A stretch of DNA of 64,000 nt from Mariniflexile sp044335535 (GCF_044335535.1 NZ_JBIQVZ010000001.1:1-64000), one strand, 5' to 3'. Shown: positions 54,026-63,303, numbered from the stretch's first letter. Notes: generated from the sequence alone by a model not told the origin. Program-made: numbers and translations.

Positions 54026-54198
54026 AATTTGCTAAATAGTTTAAGAAGCGCAAATGTAAATAATCATGATAACTTACCCTAATATTTAATTGGCAAAACA
54101 CCCATTTTAAATTATTTTTTTAAAGTTGTTATATAATTAACATTTTGTTTAATTTGTTTAATTTTTTATTTATTTCTTTTTTATTTATCGTAAAGAAA

Positions 54199-54206
54199 TA
54201 TCTTTG
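54199..54206 (+). promoter_or_regulatory. -7 promoter box of lysA
   Basis: TATCTTTG fits TAnnTTTG, 17 bases before the ATG. Upstream lies a direct repeat of TTTGTTTAAT (54144-54162), of unknown role. No clean -33 TTG at the usual spacing. Confidence 0.5.
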
Positions 54207-54222
54207 ACGAAAATTTTAAATT

Positions 54223-55458
54223 ATGTTAGAAAATCAATTGCTGAAAATTGCACAAGATTTTGGGAGTCCGGTTTATGTTTATGATGCCGAAAAGATCGAA
54301 AGTCAATACAAAAGACTAACTAATGCTTTTAAAAATGTTAAACATCTTAAAATAAATTATGCCGTTAAAGCATTATCTAATATATCTATACTCAAACTTT
54401 TTAACTCACTAGGCTCTGGAATAGACACCGTTTCTATACAAGAAGTTCAATTAGGTTTAGTTGCTGGTTTTTTACCAGAACAAATAATTTTTACGCCCAA
54501 TGGTGTATCACTAACTGAAATTGAAGAGGCTGCAAAACTTGGTGTTAAAATTAATATTGACAACCTTTCCATATTAGAACAATTTGGTACGAAGCATCCA
54601 AAAACACCTGTTTGCATTCGTATAAATCCGCACGTTATGGCTGGAGGAAATGCTAATATTTCTGTGGGACATATCGATTCTAAATTTGGTATCTCGATTC
54701 ATCAAATACCTCACATATTGCGTATTGTTGAAAATACTAAAATGACCATTAATGGTATTCATATGCATACTGGTAGTGATATTTTAGATATTGAAGTGTT
54801 TTTATATGCTAGTGAAATATTATTTGAAACCGCAAAACAATTCAAAAATTTAGATTTTATTGATTTTGGTTCTGGGTTTAAAGTACCATACAAACAGGGT
54901 GATATCGAAACCAATATTGAAGAATTAGGCGAAAAATTATCTAGTAAATTCAATGCTTTCTGTAAAGAATATGGCAAAGATTTAACATTGGCTTTTGAAC
55001 CTGGTAAATTTTTAGTGAGCGAATCCGGAAGCTTTTTAACTAAAGTAAACGCCATTAAACAAACAACCTCAACCGTTTTTGCACAAGTTGATTCTGGTTT
55101 TAACCATTTAATACGACCTATGTTCTATGGGTCGCACCATGATATTGTAAACATTTCAAACCCAAAAGGTCGTGAGCGTTTTTATACCGTTGTAGGTTAC
55201 ATTTGTGAAACAGATACTTTTGGCAACAACCGCCGCATTGCAGAGATTAATGAAGGTGATGTGCTATGCTTTAAAAATGCCGGTGCTTACTGCTTCTCTA
55301 TGGCAAGTAACTACAACTCTAGATTTAGACCTGCCGAAGTTTTATGGTACAACAACAGAGCACATCTAATAAGAAAAAGAGAAACGTTTGAAGATATTTT
55401 AAACAATCAAGTAGAAATAGACTTTGCTAGTAAAAAGGAAAAACAATTGGTTAAATAA
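54223..55458 (+). CDS. lysA: Diaminopimelate decarboxylase
   Basis: This 411-residue PLP enzyme makes lysine from meso-diaminopimelate. The PLP lysine lies in INYAVKALSN (about 44-53), HMHTGSDI (about 185) and FGSGFKVPYKQG (about 215) are substrate/PLP elements, and FEPGKFLVSESG (about 257) and the C-terminal CENDTFG-like ICETDTFGNNR (about 327) follow. It fits the usual length. With dapD it shows lysine biosynthesis through DAP, although the genes are apart. Confidence 0.95.
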   Translation: MLENQLLKIAQDFGSPVYVYDAEKIESQYKRLTNAFKNVKHLKINYAVKALSNISILKLFNSLGSGIDTVSIQEVQLGLVAGFLPEQIIFTPNGVSLTEIEEAAKLGVKINIDNLSILEQFGTKHPKTPVCIRINPHVMAGGNANISVGHIDSKFGISIHQIPHILRIVENTKMTINGIHMHTGSDILDIEVFLYASEILFETAKQFKNLDFIDFGSGFKVPYKQGDIETNIEELGEKLSSKFNAFCKEYGKDLTLAFEPGKFLVSESGSFLTKVNAIKQTTSTVFAQVDSGFNHLIRPMFYGSHHDIVNISNPKGRERFYTVVGYICETDTFGNNRRIAEINEGDVLCFKNAGAYCFSMASNYNSRFRPAEVLWYNNRAHLIRKRETFEDILNNQVEIDFASKKEKQLVK

Positions 55459-55484
55459 ACTTTACCAACTATACCTTTTTTTGT

Positions 55485-55519
55485 AAAAAATGTTTAACAA
55501 GTGTTAAGCATTTTTTTTT
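55485..55519 (+). terminator. Rho-independent terminator of lysA
   Basis: AAAAAATGTTTAACA pairs with TGTTAAGCATTTTTT (one wobble pair), AG loop, followed by a T-run. Confidence 0.88.
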
Positions 55520-55801
55520 GTCCCAAACATGTAACATAAATATCATTCAAATTAATTTGCTAATATCCAATAATTTACTTAATATTATAAGAAACTCCCC
55601 TAAGTCTTTTTACAGAATTAAACCATAAAAAAAGGCTTTATGAAAAATCCGTCTTTCCAGTTCTTTAAACAAATCAAAGTACCACTTATAGATAGTACTA
55701 TGTATTTTATTTTTCTACCCAAATCTCATTCCACATTATTAAAAATTTCAAACAAAACACTCGCATACAACAATTTAAAATAACCCGTAAAACCAACCGT
55801 T
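55520..55801. other. Intergenic region with one small open frame
   Basis: The stretch holds a 47-codon frame at 55640-55783 (listed separately). Otherwise only AT-rich sequence with no clear promoter box or hairpin. Confidence 0.45.
55640..55783 (+). CDS. Candidate small protein (47 residues)
   Basis: The frame reads MKNPSFQFFKQIKVPLI and so on. It shares its first 11 bases (ATGAAAAATCC) with the next gene's start. Composition is unremarkable and there is no signal peptide. It may be chance or the remnant of a duplicated start region; low confidence. Confidence 0.2.
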   Translation: MKNPSFQFFKQIKVPLIDSTMYFIFLPKSHSTLLKISNKTLAYNNLK

Positions 55802-56674
55802 ATGAAAAATCCAGTTTCTTTATTACTTTTAATCATCGCACTGGGCTTGTTATCATGTAACAATTCCAAACTTGAAAAAAACATTAAAATGTATACCAGT
55901 ACTTGGGATGCTGTTATTAACAATGGCGACCTAGACCAAATTAACAATACTAATTTTACCGATAACATTACACTCATCATGAGTCCTGAAAATATTGTTG
56001 GTATAGAAGGGGTTAAAGCCTATTACCAAAATTTTGTCACTGGATTTTCTAATATTAAATTTACCGTGGTCAATGTATTTGGACAAGATGACAATATTGT
56101 TAAACATTGGAACTTTAAAGGGACACATACAGGCGATTTTTTTGGAATACCAGCCACCGGAAATGTGGTAAATATTGACGGGGTTACTTTAGTTAAAATG
56201 AAAGATGGTAAAATTGCCCAAGAACAAGATTTTATGGATAACACTGTATTCATGCAACAATTAGGCATCGTATCAGATCCAGAAAACATGGGCATTATTG
56301 ATAATCTCTATAAAGCATTTGGCACAGGTGATATTCCAACTGTTTTAAGTTTTATGGATGCAAAAATTGTTTGGAACGAAGCCGAAGGCAATGCCTATGC
56401 CGATGGTAACCCTTATATAGGAACTGATGCCATTTTAAATGGTATTTTTACACGTATAGGTGAAGATCACAACTATTTTAAACTGACAGATATTATACTA
56501 CATGACATGTCCAATAACCAGGTGCTGGCAACTTTAAGATATGATGGCAAGGTAAAAAAAACAGGAAAACCGTATAACACCCAAGCAGCTCATTTATGGA
56601 CTTTAAAAGATGGAAAAATAACAGCATTTCAGCAATATGTGGACACCAAACAACTTAATGACGCTGTAAAATAG
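55802..56674 (+). CDS. Lipoprotein with two SnoaL/NTF2-like domains
   Basis: This 290-residue protein has a lipobox at Cys19 (GLLSCNN). Two NTF2-like domains follow (about 30-150 and 160-290), each with a conserved pocket segment: NFTDNITLIMSPENIVGIEGVKAYYQNF and a later KIVWNEAEGNAYADGNPYIGTDAIL. Domains of this type are seen in ester cyclase (SnoaL) and hydrolase-like proteins. A catalytic role cannot be assigned. It lies 12 bases before the DUF1624 membrane gene, likely one operon. Confidence 0.83.
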   Translation: MKNPVSLLLLIIALGLLSCNNSKLEKNIKMYTSTWDAVINNGDLDQINNTNFTDNITLIMSPENIVGIEGVKAYYQNFVTGFSNIKFTVVNVFGQDDNIVKHWNFKGTHTGDFFGIPATGNVVNIDGVTLVKMKDGKIAQEQDFMDNTVFMQQLGIVSDPENMGIIDNLYKAFGTGDIPTVLSFMDAKIVWNEAEGNAYADGNPYIGTDAILNGIFTRIGEDHNYFKLTDIILHDMSNNQVLATLRYDGKVKKTGKPYNTQAAHLWTLKDGKITAFQQYVDTKQLNDAVK

Positions 56675-56686
56675 CAAATATTCACG

Positions 56687-57868
56687 ATGCCATTAAAAAC
56701 CAACCGTATAGAATCTATAGACATTTTAAGAGGTATCGTAATGGTTATTATGGCATTAGACCATGTTAGGGATTATTTTCATTATGGTTCGTTTTTTTCC
56801 GATCCTACAAACTTAGAAACCACCACACCTTTCTTGTTTTTTACTAGGTTTATTACGCATTATTGTGCGCCGGTTTTTGTGTTTTTAGCAGGTACATCGG
56901 CATTTTTATATGGGAGTAAAAAAACGAAACCAGAACTCTTTAAATTTTTATTAACCCGTGGTATTTGGCTTGTATTTTTAGAAATAGCCGTTAATAATTT
57001 TATCTGGTGGTTCGATATTAACTATGGCTTTGTGGTACTTCAAGTTATTTGGGCTATTGGATTGAGCATGGTCATTCTATCCTTCTTAATTTTTCTTCCA
57101 AAACAAGTTTTAATAGCTATTGGTTTTACCATAATACTTGGCCACAATTTATTAGACACTATTTTACTTAAAGGTGAAAGGATAGGGGCTGTTCTATGGT
57201 ACATTTTACACCAAGGAAGCCAAATCACCACCGATTCTAATAGACTTATAGGGATATACTATCCTATATTGCCTTGGGTTGGAGTCATAATTTTAGGCTA
57301 TAGTTTTGGTCTTTTTTATGTAAAAAACTTCAGTGCATCAATTAGAAAAAAATGGCTACTAATCATGGGATTAACTGCAATAACTCTGTTCTTTATTATT
57401 AGAGGCAGTAATGTATATGGCGATTTGGTGCCGTGGACTATACAGGATACCTCCACTAAAACCATTTTATCATTCTTTAATGTTAGCAAATACCCACCAT
57501 CACTTTCATATTTACTCATAACTTTAGGACCCGCACTATTATTTTTATACGGTATTGAAACGGTAAAAAATAAATTTACAGACTTCTTTTTAGTATTTGG
57601 ACGCGTGCCATTGTTTTATTACTTCCTACATGTTTTTGTCATTCACGTATTAGCAATTATAGGAATTTTAATTTTTGATGGAAATTGGCAAGACATGATT
57701 CTTACCGCTGAAGCATTTCAAAATGCCAACCTTATAAATTATGGATATTCCTTAATGGTCGTTTATATGGTATGGGCTGGGGTCATTATACTTCTTTATT
57801 TTCCTAGTAAAAAGTACATGGTTTATAAAGCTACTAATAAAGATAAGTGGTGGTTAAGTTATTTATAA
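56687..57868 (+). CDS. DUF1624 family integral membrane protein
   Basis: This 393-residue protein has about ten membrane segments. It starts RIESIDILRGIVMVIMALDHVRDYFHYG (about 6-33), with the His of DHVRDYFH being the likely catalytic residue of the related HGSNAT/YeiB-type acyltransferases. It has also VFVFLAGTSAFLYGSKK (about 63-79). Role: possibly acetylation of a surface glycan or membrane transport; not proven. It follows the NTF2-like lipoprotein gene. Confidence 0.85.
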   Translation: MPLKTNRIESIDILRGIVMVIMALDHVRDYFHYGSFFSDPTNLETTTPFLFFTRFITHYCAPVFVFLAGTSAFLYGSKKTKPELFKFLLTRGIWLVFLEIAVNNFIWWFDINYGFVVLQVIWAIGLSMVILSFLIFLPKQVLIAIGFTIILGHNLLDTILLKGERIGAVLWYILHQGSQITTDSNRLIGIYYPILPWVGVIILGYSFGLFYVKNFSASIRKKWLLIMGLTAITLFFIIRGSNVYGDLVPWTIQDTSTKTILSFFNVSKYPPSLSYLLITLGPALLFLYGIETVKNKFTDFFLVFGRVPLFYYFLHVFVIHVLAIIGILIFDGNWQDMILTAEAFQNANLINYGYSLMVVYMVWAGVIILLYFPSKKYMVYKATNKDKWWLSYL

Positions 57869-57872
57869 AAAG

Positions 57873-58430
57873 TCATTCATCAACTCTACCGCTAAACAAG
57901 TTGACTTTAGAATTAAACGGATTTCCTGAAGAACGACGCAATAGTACCACCTGCCCACAATGCCACAACGCATCTGAAATGGGTCCGCTAATAATATTCC
58001 AAAATGGTACTTCGGTATTTTCTAATTGAAAAGGCACATCTGTATTATACAAAACCTCAGACACCACTTTTAAATTTAACAATGTTTGTTTACGCATATC
58101 TTCAAAAACGAGTTCTGACTTATTAGTGTCTTTATTGTCATTTAAAACACTATTTCTAATAAATTTAGACAACCCGTAAATATGGGCGATGGTTTCTATA
58201 GTTGCTCGTCCCGTCTCACTTGGTTTAAAGTTTAAATCTTCATCTCTTAAACTTTCAGTAGCCCAATAATACCTAAAGCCTAAGCCGTCTATCATTCTAG
58301 CAGCTACTGAATTTGCTGTGTATGGTGCTTCATTGCATTCGGGAATTTCATAATATGGTAATTTCCCATCTGTTTGAGCCATCATAACCACTGAACTTGC
58401 TAAAATAAATATGAATATAAATTGTTTCAT
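57873..58430 (-). CDS. Exported DinB-like protein
   Basis: This 185-residue protein has a signal peptide (MKQFIFIFILASSVVMMAQ) and a helical domain resembling the DinB/YfiT four-helix bundle (MIDGLGFRYYWATESLRDEDLNFKPSETGRATIETIAHIYGLSKFI, then SDALWHCGQVVLLRRSSGNP). The HxxH-like His residues that bind a metal in the family lie in TIAHIY and LWHCGQ. Enzymatic activity unknown. The 3-prime end is four bases past the end of the DUF1624 gene, convergent. Confidence 0.82.
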   Translation of the reverse strand: MKQFIFIFILASSVVMMAQTDGKLPYYEIPECNEAPYTANSVAARMIDGLGFRYYWATESLRDEDLNFKPSETGRATIETIAHIYGLSKFIRNSVLNDNKDTNKSELVFEDMRKQTLLNLKVVSEVLYNTDVPFQLENTEVPFWNIISGPISDALWHCGQVVLLRRSSGNPFNSKVNLFSGRVDE

Positions 58431-58625
58431 TGTTAATGGGTTCTGGGTTCAAAGTTCCGGGTTCAAAGTTCCGGGTTTAAGGTTCTGGGTTTAAGGTCAA
58501 TCATCAATCGTTAATCGCAAAAGGGCTGTCTAACAGTCTAACTTTCTAACTTCTGGGTTTTGGGTTCATTTTTGAATTGCTAATTGCTAATTGCTAATTG
58601 TTAATTGCTAATTGTTAATTGCTAA
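58431..58625. repeat. Simple tandem repeats between the DinB-like and M28 genes
   Basis: Near 58437-58500 there are about four copies of a GGGTTCAAAGTTCC-type unit. Near 58571-58628 there are about eight copies of a TTGCTAA heptamer. Such variable tracts can expand or contract by slippage. No gene is seen. Confidence 0.75.
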
Positions 58626-59999
58626 TTATTTCAAGCCATATTTATCAAACAAATACACTAACGATGCCATAGTGGCGGCACCTAATTCCAACTCACGTTT
58701 ATTAACGGCGTCAAATGTATCGTTACTAGCATGATGGTGATCGAAATAACGTTGCGAATCGGGTCGTAGTCCTGCCAACACATTTTTTTCGGTTTTAAGA
58801 GGCCCCACATCGGCGTCACTGCCACCCTTTTCAAAATAATGTATCAAATAGGGTTTAAATAGGTATTGCCAACTCAATACTTGATTGAAATTGGCATCGC
58901 TACAATCGAAACTAAACCCCCGGGGTGTAAATCCTCCTGCATCACTTTCTAAAGCAAATACATGGTTTTCACCTTTTTGTTTGGCTTCTTCGGCATATTT
59001 ATTAGCACCACGAAGTCCATTTTCTTCATTCATAAATAATACGACACGAATACTGCGTTTTGGTGTAATGCCACTTTCTTTTAGCAAACGCAATACGTCC
59101 ATAGACTGTACGACTCCCGCCCCATCATCGTGCGAACCATCGCCTAAATCCCAGGAATCTAAATGGCCTCCAACTGTTATATATTCGTTTGGAAATTGGC
59201 TTCCTGTTATTTCTCCAATGACATTATAAGATTGCACATCTGTCAATTGCTTACAATTTTGTTTAAAATATATTTTGATGTTTTTATCAAGTTGCAGCAT
59301 AGTGCTTAATATTTCAGCATCGCTTGTACTTATTGCGGCTGCCGGTATTCTTTTTTCAATAGGCAAATCGTCGTAAGTCATGCTTCCTGTATGGGGTAAA
59401 TTATCTAAACGTAAATTCATCGATCTTACAATAACGCCAATAGCGCCATATTTTGCTGCTTCTACCGCTCCTTGGTAACGCTGGTTTACACAACCTCCGT
59501 ACGCATCGAAGGCACTAATTAAATTAGCCTGCATCGGTCGATTATAAAATACTACTTTGCCTTCTATGTTGGTTTTCCCAAGTGCTTCTAATTCTTCAAA
59601 ATTTTTAACTTCAACAACATTTGCTTTTATACCAAGTGCTGGTGTAGCGACCGAACCGCCTAAAGCACAAATATTTACCGTGTTTGTTTTTCCCGGTGCT
59701 GTTTCTATATAGGCATATTCCTTGGCGCCACGAACCCATCTTGGTACCATAACGGGTTGTAACCAAACTTTATTTAATCCTAATTTTTCAAGCTCCTCTT
59801 TTGTGTATGCCACAGCTCTTTCGGCACCTAAAGAGCCCGATAAACGACTCCCAATTTGATTTGACAAATGGTTTAACCAATCGTAACTTTTACCATTGGT
59901 TAAAGACGTTTGATATATGTTTTTTATAATGGCCTCATCAGTTTGGGCAGTTCCTATTAAAATAAAAAAACAGCATAGCATTGTAAAAGTTCTTATCAT
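58626..59999 (-). CDS. M28 family zinc peptidase (exported)
   Basis: This 457-residue protein has a signal peptide (MIRTFTMLCCFFILIGTAQT) and a carboxypeptidase Q-like M28 domain. Metal-binding residues are visible: GGHLDSWDLGDGSHDDGAG (about 275-293), NEENGLRGANKYAEE (about 324-338), ESDAGGFTPRG (about 350) and HHHASNDTFDAV (about 425). A PA-domain-like insert lies before it (about 100-215). The C-terminus ends DKYGLK without a visible sorting domain. It degrades peptides in the periplasm or outside. Confidence 0.93.
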   Translation of the reverse strand: MIRTFTMLCCFFILIGTAQTDEAIIKNIYQTSLTNGKSYDWLNHLSNQIGSRLSGSLGAERAVAYTKEELEKLGLNKVWLQPVMVPRWVRGAKEYAYIETAPGKTNTVNICALGGSVATPALGIKANVVEVKNFEELEALGKTNIEGKVVFYNRPMQANLISAFDAYGGCVNQRYQGAVEAAKYGAIGVIVRSMNLRLDNLPHTGSMTYDDLPIEKRIPAAAISTSDAEILSTMLQLDKNIKIYFKQNCKQLTDVQSYNVIGEITGSQFPNEYITVGGHLDSWDLGDGSHDDGAGVVQSMDVLRLLKESGITPKRSIRVVLFMNEENGLRGANKYAEEAKQKGENHVFALESDAGGFTPRGFSFDCSDANFNQVLSWQYLFKPYLIHYFEKGGSDADVGPLKTEKNVLAGLRPDSQRYFDHHHASNDTFDAVNKRELELGAATMASLVYLFDKYGLK

Positions 60000-60090
60000 A
60001 CGTTATTTAATTTAAGGCTAAAAATAGTATTTATTGAAAGTGTTTTGTCTAAATAAAATCATAAAAAATATTTAATGCACTTTGTAGAAT

Positions 60091-60957
60091 TTATTCTTTT
60101 TCTAATTCTTTTCTATATAAAGCCATATTTACTTTTATTTTATCATCCAATTCAGGCTCTTGTATATCGGTATATTTTTTTAAGGTGTCATATATAATTT
60201 TAGCCACCATATAGCGTGCGGAATCTTTATCATCTGCAGGAATGGTGTACCAAGGCGCATGCGGTTTTGATGTTCTGTTAATGGCATCTTCATAACAGGC
60301 TTGGTAGTTGTTCCACAGTTTGCGTTCTTTTAAATCATCTGGAGAAAATTTCCAGTTTTTCTCTTGTTTATCTAAGCGACGAAGTAACCTGTACTTTTGT
60401 TCGTCTTTTGAAAGGTTTAAAAAGAACTTAAAAATAATTGTACCATTGTTGGCTATGTGCTTTTCAAAATTATTTATTTGTTCAAAACGGGCATCCCAAA
60501 AAGCATCATCAATATCTTGTACCGTATTAACAGTGGGAATGTTTTCACCTAAAATATATTCAGGGTGTACTCTAGTTACCAGCACATTTTCGTAGTGCGT
60601 TCTATTAAAAACACCAAACTTTCCTCGTGCAGGAAGCGCTATATAATGCCTCCATAAATAATCATGATTTAGCTCTAATTCTGTAGGTACTTTAAAACTA
60701 TGTACCACCACACCTCTTACATTAAACTCTTTAAACACCTCTCGTATTAAACTATCTTTACCTGAAGTATCCATACCTTGTAAACAAACCAATACGGCAT
60801 ATTTACTATGGGCATACATCGTATCCTGAAGTTTCCCTAACTCTTTTCTAAGGTCTTCTAATTGGTCATCTGCTTTATCAATTACTAGTTTTGTTGGGCT
60901 ATTTTTTAAGGATATTTTTGAAGTTACCTTGAAATCTTCGGGTGAAAAATTTTTCAT
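60091..60957 (-). CDS. Polyphosphate:nucleotide phosphotransferase, PPK2 family
   Basis: This 288-residue P-loop kinase has Walker A LQGMDTSGKDSLIREV (about 59-74), the lid/base motif FNRTHYENVLVTRVHPEYIL (about 118-137) and FFLNLSKDEQKYRLLRR (about 186-202), the typical PPK2 signatures. It likely transfers phosphate from polyphosphate to AMP or ADP (class III-like by length), a guess from size only. Monocistronic. Confidence 0.92.
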   Translation of the reverse strand: MKNFSPEDFKVTSKISLKNSPTKLVIDKADDQLEDLRKELGKLQDTMYAHSKYAVLVCLQGMDTSGKDSLIREVFKEFNVRGVVVHSFKVPTELELNHDYLWRHYIALPARGKFGVFNRTHYENVLVTRVHPEYILGENIPTVNTVQDIDDAFWDARFEQINNFEKHIANNGTIIFKFFLNLSKDEQKYRLLRRLDKQEKNWKFSPDDLKERKLWNNYQACYEDAINRTSKPHAPWYTIPADDKDSARYMVAKIIYDTLKKYTDIQEPELDDKIKVNMALYRKELEKE

Positions 60958-61080
60958 AAAATCGATGGCGTTTTAAATATTTTTATAAATATACTAAAAG
61001 AATAAATGCTTTAATAAATACATCTATTCGGTAAAATTTATTATTTTCGTCGAACCTACTTATTAATTCACCTAATTACC

Positions 61081-61845
61081 ATGAAAAAAATTTACTTATT
61101 TTTCCTACTTTTTATTATTTATTCTGAGTTTCAAGGACAAAGTTCTGCGTGTACCGATGCTGATTCCAACCTCATTTATGCTTATTCAAACGTTAAAGAT
61201 GCCTACGAATCCAATAATATCCAACATTTAAAATATTATGCAGACAAGTCTTTAAAATCTTTTGGAGATGCCAAAATTAACTTAAAAAAATGCGGGTGTG
61301 ATACAGCATTCGAATTAGCTTTCAATGCCATGGAGCTTATTGAAAAAGTTGAAAAGGCAACTACTTATGAAGATGGTCGTTACTTTGTAAAAAAAGCTAA
61401 AGAAATTACTCAAAATTCGATTACTGAATTGAACAAATGCACGATTCCTAAGCATGTAGAATCCATTGCATCTACTACCGAAAAAGTTGGCAACGATTTG
61501 GATGCTTTGCAACAAGAAAAAGAGAAGCTAGAGCAACAAAGATTGGCACTTAAATTAAAAGAGGAAGAAATACTAAAAAAACTGGATGCTCAAAAAAACA
61601 AAGAACTTCAATTGCAAAAAGAAATGCTCATAAAAGAACATAAGGCAGCACTCAACCTAAATATTTCAACCTGTAATAAAGTTTTGAAAACTTATGGTAG
61701 CACTTCCGAATTACCCTCTTACGATAAAAATGATACCGATTTACTTTCTGAAAATATAGAAGCTATAAAAGCATACTATTTAAATATTACAAAAGATATA
61801 AATATGACTTATTTAGAAAAACTAAATCTTATCAAAATAAACTAA
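61081..61845 (+). CDS. Exported coiled-coil protein
   Basis: This 254-residue protein has a signal peptide (MKKIYLFFLLFIIYSEFQGQ), a helical N-terminal domain with paired Cys (CGCDTAFELAFNAMELIEK), and a long coiled coil (about 140-195: LQQEKEKLEQQRLALKLKEEEILKKLDAQKNKELQLQKEML). It then closes with a short helical tail. No family recognised; probably a periplasmic structural or signalling adaptor. Confidence 0.75.
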   Translation: MKKIYLFFLLFIIYSEFQGQSSACTDADSNLIYAYSNVKDAYESNNIQHLKYYADKSLKSFGDAKINLKKCGCDTAFELAFNAMELIEKVEKATTYEDGRYFVKKAKEITQNSITELNKCTIPKHVESIASTTEKVGNDLDALQQEKEKLEQQRLALKLKEEEILKKLDAQKNKELQLQKEMLIKEHKAALNLNISTCNKVLKTYGSTSELPSYDKNDTDLLSENIEAIKAYYLNITKDINMTYLEKLNLIKIN

Positions 61846-61931
61846 ATAAACCACTCTCCTATGGACTTGAAGTCCATAGTTTTGTTTGCAGACTAATCTG
61901 TAAGGTTAGTTTGTTAAATTAATCCGTGAAA

Positions 61932-61990
61932 TTTTACCGCAGATTCGCAAATTTTTAACATTTTAGGTAATCTGCGAATTTGCGGTAAAA
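61932..61990. repeat. Imperfect hairpin, family C copy 2
   Basis: The arms TTTTACCGCAGATTCGCAAA and its near-complement (TTTGCGGTAAAA side) match the 35138-35196 hairpin in sequence. It has at least two mismatches between arms. It lies between a coiled-coil protein gene and a regulator gene. Confidence 0.75.
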
Positions 61991-62000
61991 ATTTCAAGAA

Positions 62001-62105
62001 CCTAAAAAGTCCTTTGAATTTAATTTGTCAGCTTGTTGAAACCGATATTGATTATCAATAAGTTAAAATATTTCGACAAGTTTAATATAAAACTAAACTT
62101 TTTAG
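62001..62105. mobile_element. Decayed copy of family B element
   Basis: CCTAAAAAGTCCTTT ... TAAACTTTTTAG with inner AGTTAAAATATTTCGACAAGTT is homologous over its length to the nested element at 25256-25384 (read on the complement), with shortened ends and small deletions. It no longer has intact 18-base terminal repeats. Confidence 0.75.
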
Positions 62106-62139
62106 CATCTTTTTTACCGTAGCTTTCTTTTTAGCTTTA

Positions 62140-63303
62140 TTATTTCGATGCAAATAATTTCACATCGGTTTCACTTACTTCGGCACCGCCTAAAATAGTT
62201 AAACGCTCTACGACATTACGAAGTTCACGGATATTACCTGTCCAATCGTAATCTTGAAGTAACTTTACAGCTTTATCTGAAAACACTTTTTTGCTCGTAC
62301 CTTGTTCTCCTGCAATTTTTTCTGCGAAATAATTCACCAACAATGGAATATCATCACGCCTATCATTTAATGGCGGTACTTGTATTAAAATGACAGCTAG
62401 TCGGTGGTATAAATCTTCACGAAATCTGCCTTCGGAAATTTCCTTTTTTAAATCTTTATTAGTAGCTGCAACCACTCGAACATTCACTTTTATATCCTTA
62501 TCACTACCTACGCGTTGTATACGGCTTTCTTGTAACGCTCGTAATACTTTGGCTTGGGCAGACAAGCTCATATCTCCTATTTCATCTAAAAAAATAGTAC
62601 CACCGTTTGCTGCTTCAAATTTTCCCGCTCTATCCTTTACAGCACTTGTAAAAGCGCCTTTTACATGACCAAACAATTCGCTTTCAATAAGTTCGCTTGG
62701 TATGGCGGCACAGTTCACCTCAATCATTGGTCCATTGGCACGTTCACTTTTTTGGTGCAACCAATGCGCTACCAACTCTTTCCCTGTTCCATTAGGCCCC
62801 GTAATAAGCACACGGGCATCGGTTTGGGCTACTTTTTCAATGATGTCTTTTATATGGGAAATCGCGGCACTTTCTCCAATCATTTCAAAATTTTTACTAA
62901 CTTTCTTTTTAAGCAATTTATTTTCAACAACCAGTTCTTTTCTATCCAACGCATTTCTAACGGTGTTAAGTAACCTGTTTAAATCAGGTGGTTTTGATAT
63001 ATAATCAAACGCGCCTAAGCGCATGGTATTAACAGCAGTATCTAAATCGCCATGACCGGAAATCATCACAATAGGTATTTCTGGTTTTATTTTTTTTGTA
63101 GCTTCTAAAACCTCAACACCATCCACTTTTGGCATTTTGATATCACAAAGAATCAAATCGAAATCGTCATTTTTAATTTTCTCTAAACCTGCTAATCCAT
63201 CTTCGGCTTCTTCAACTTGGTACGATTCGTTTTCTTCTGAAAGAATTTTAACAAGCACACGTCTTATGGCAGCTTCGTCTTCTATAATTAATATTTTTGG
63301 CAT
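62140..63303 (-). CDS. NtrC-type response regulator lacking a DNA-binding domain
   Basis: This 387-residue protein has a receiver domain (about 3-120) with phosphoacceptor D54 in LILCDIKMPKVDG, and a sigma-54-interaction AAA+ domain with Walker A GPNGTGKE (169-176), GAFTSA (216-221, in place of the usual GAFTGA) and Walker B GGTIFLDEIGDM (about 232). It ends in TILGGAEVSETDVKLFASK, immediately after the AAA+ domain; a Fis-type HTH is absent. It may still activate sigma-54 without DNA binding, or act otherwise. The 3-prime end lies 34 bases from the decayed element B. Confidence 0.9.
   Translation of the reverse strand: MPKILIIEDEAAIRRVLVKILSEENESYQVEEAEDGLAGLEKIKNDDFDLILCDIKMPKVDGVEVLEATKKIKPEIPIVMISGHGDLDTAVNTMRLGAFDYISKPPDLNRLLNTVRNALDRKELVVENKLLKKKVSKNFEMIGESAAISHIKDIIEKVAQTDARVLITGPNGTGKELVAHWLHQKSERANGPMIEVNCAAIPSELIESELFGHVKGAFTSAVKDRAGKFEAANGGTIFLDEIGDMSLSAQAKVLRALQESRIQRVGSDKDIKVNVRVVAATNKDLKKEISEGRFREDLYHRLAVILIQVPPLNDRRDDIPLLVNYFAEKIAGEQGTSKKVFSDKAVKLLQDYDWTGNIRELRNVVERLTILGGAEVSETDVKLFASK

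Larger units (their letters stand above)
61846..62139. other. Intergenic region with hairpin C and decayed element B
   Basis: It contains a hairpin of family C (61932-61990) and then a decayed family B element (62001-62105). The rest reads as low-complexity AT sequence. No gene seen; no clear terminator for the coiled-coil gene. Confidence 0.55.

Noticed and set aside
54141..54163. Direct repeat TTTGTTTAAT before lysA as a CarH-type operator
   Set aside because: It lacks the terminal C of GTTTAAC, is in direct and not inverted orientation, and lies well upstream of the -7 box. It is probably AT-rich background.
55640..55783. Certain small gene upstream of the NTF2-like lipoprotein
   Set aside because: The frame is short, lacks a promoter or recognisable features, and might be chance; it is kept only as a low-confidence candidate.
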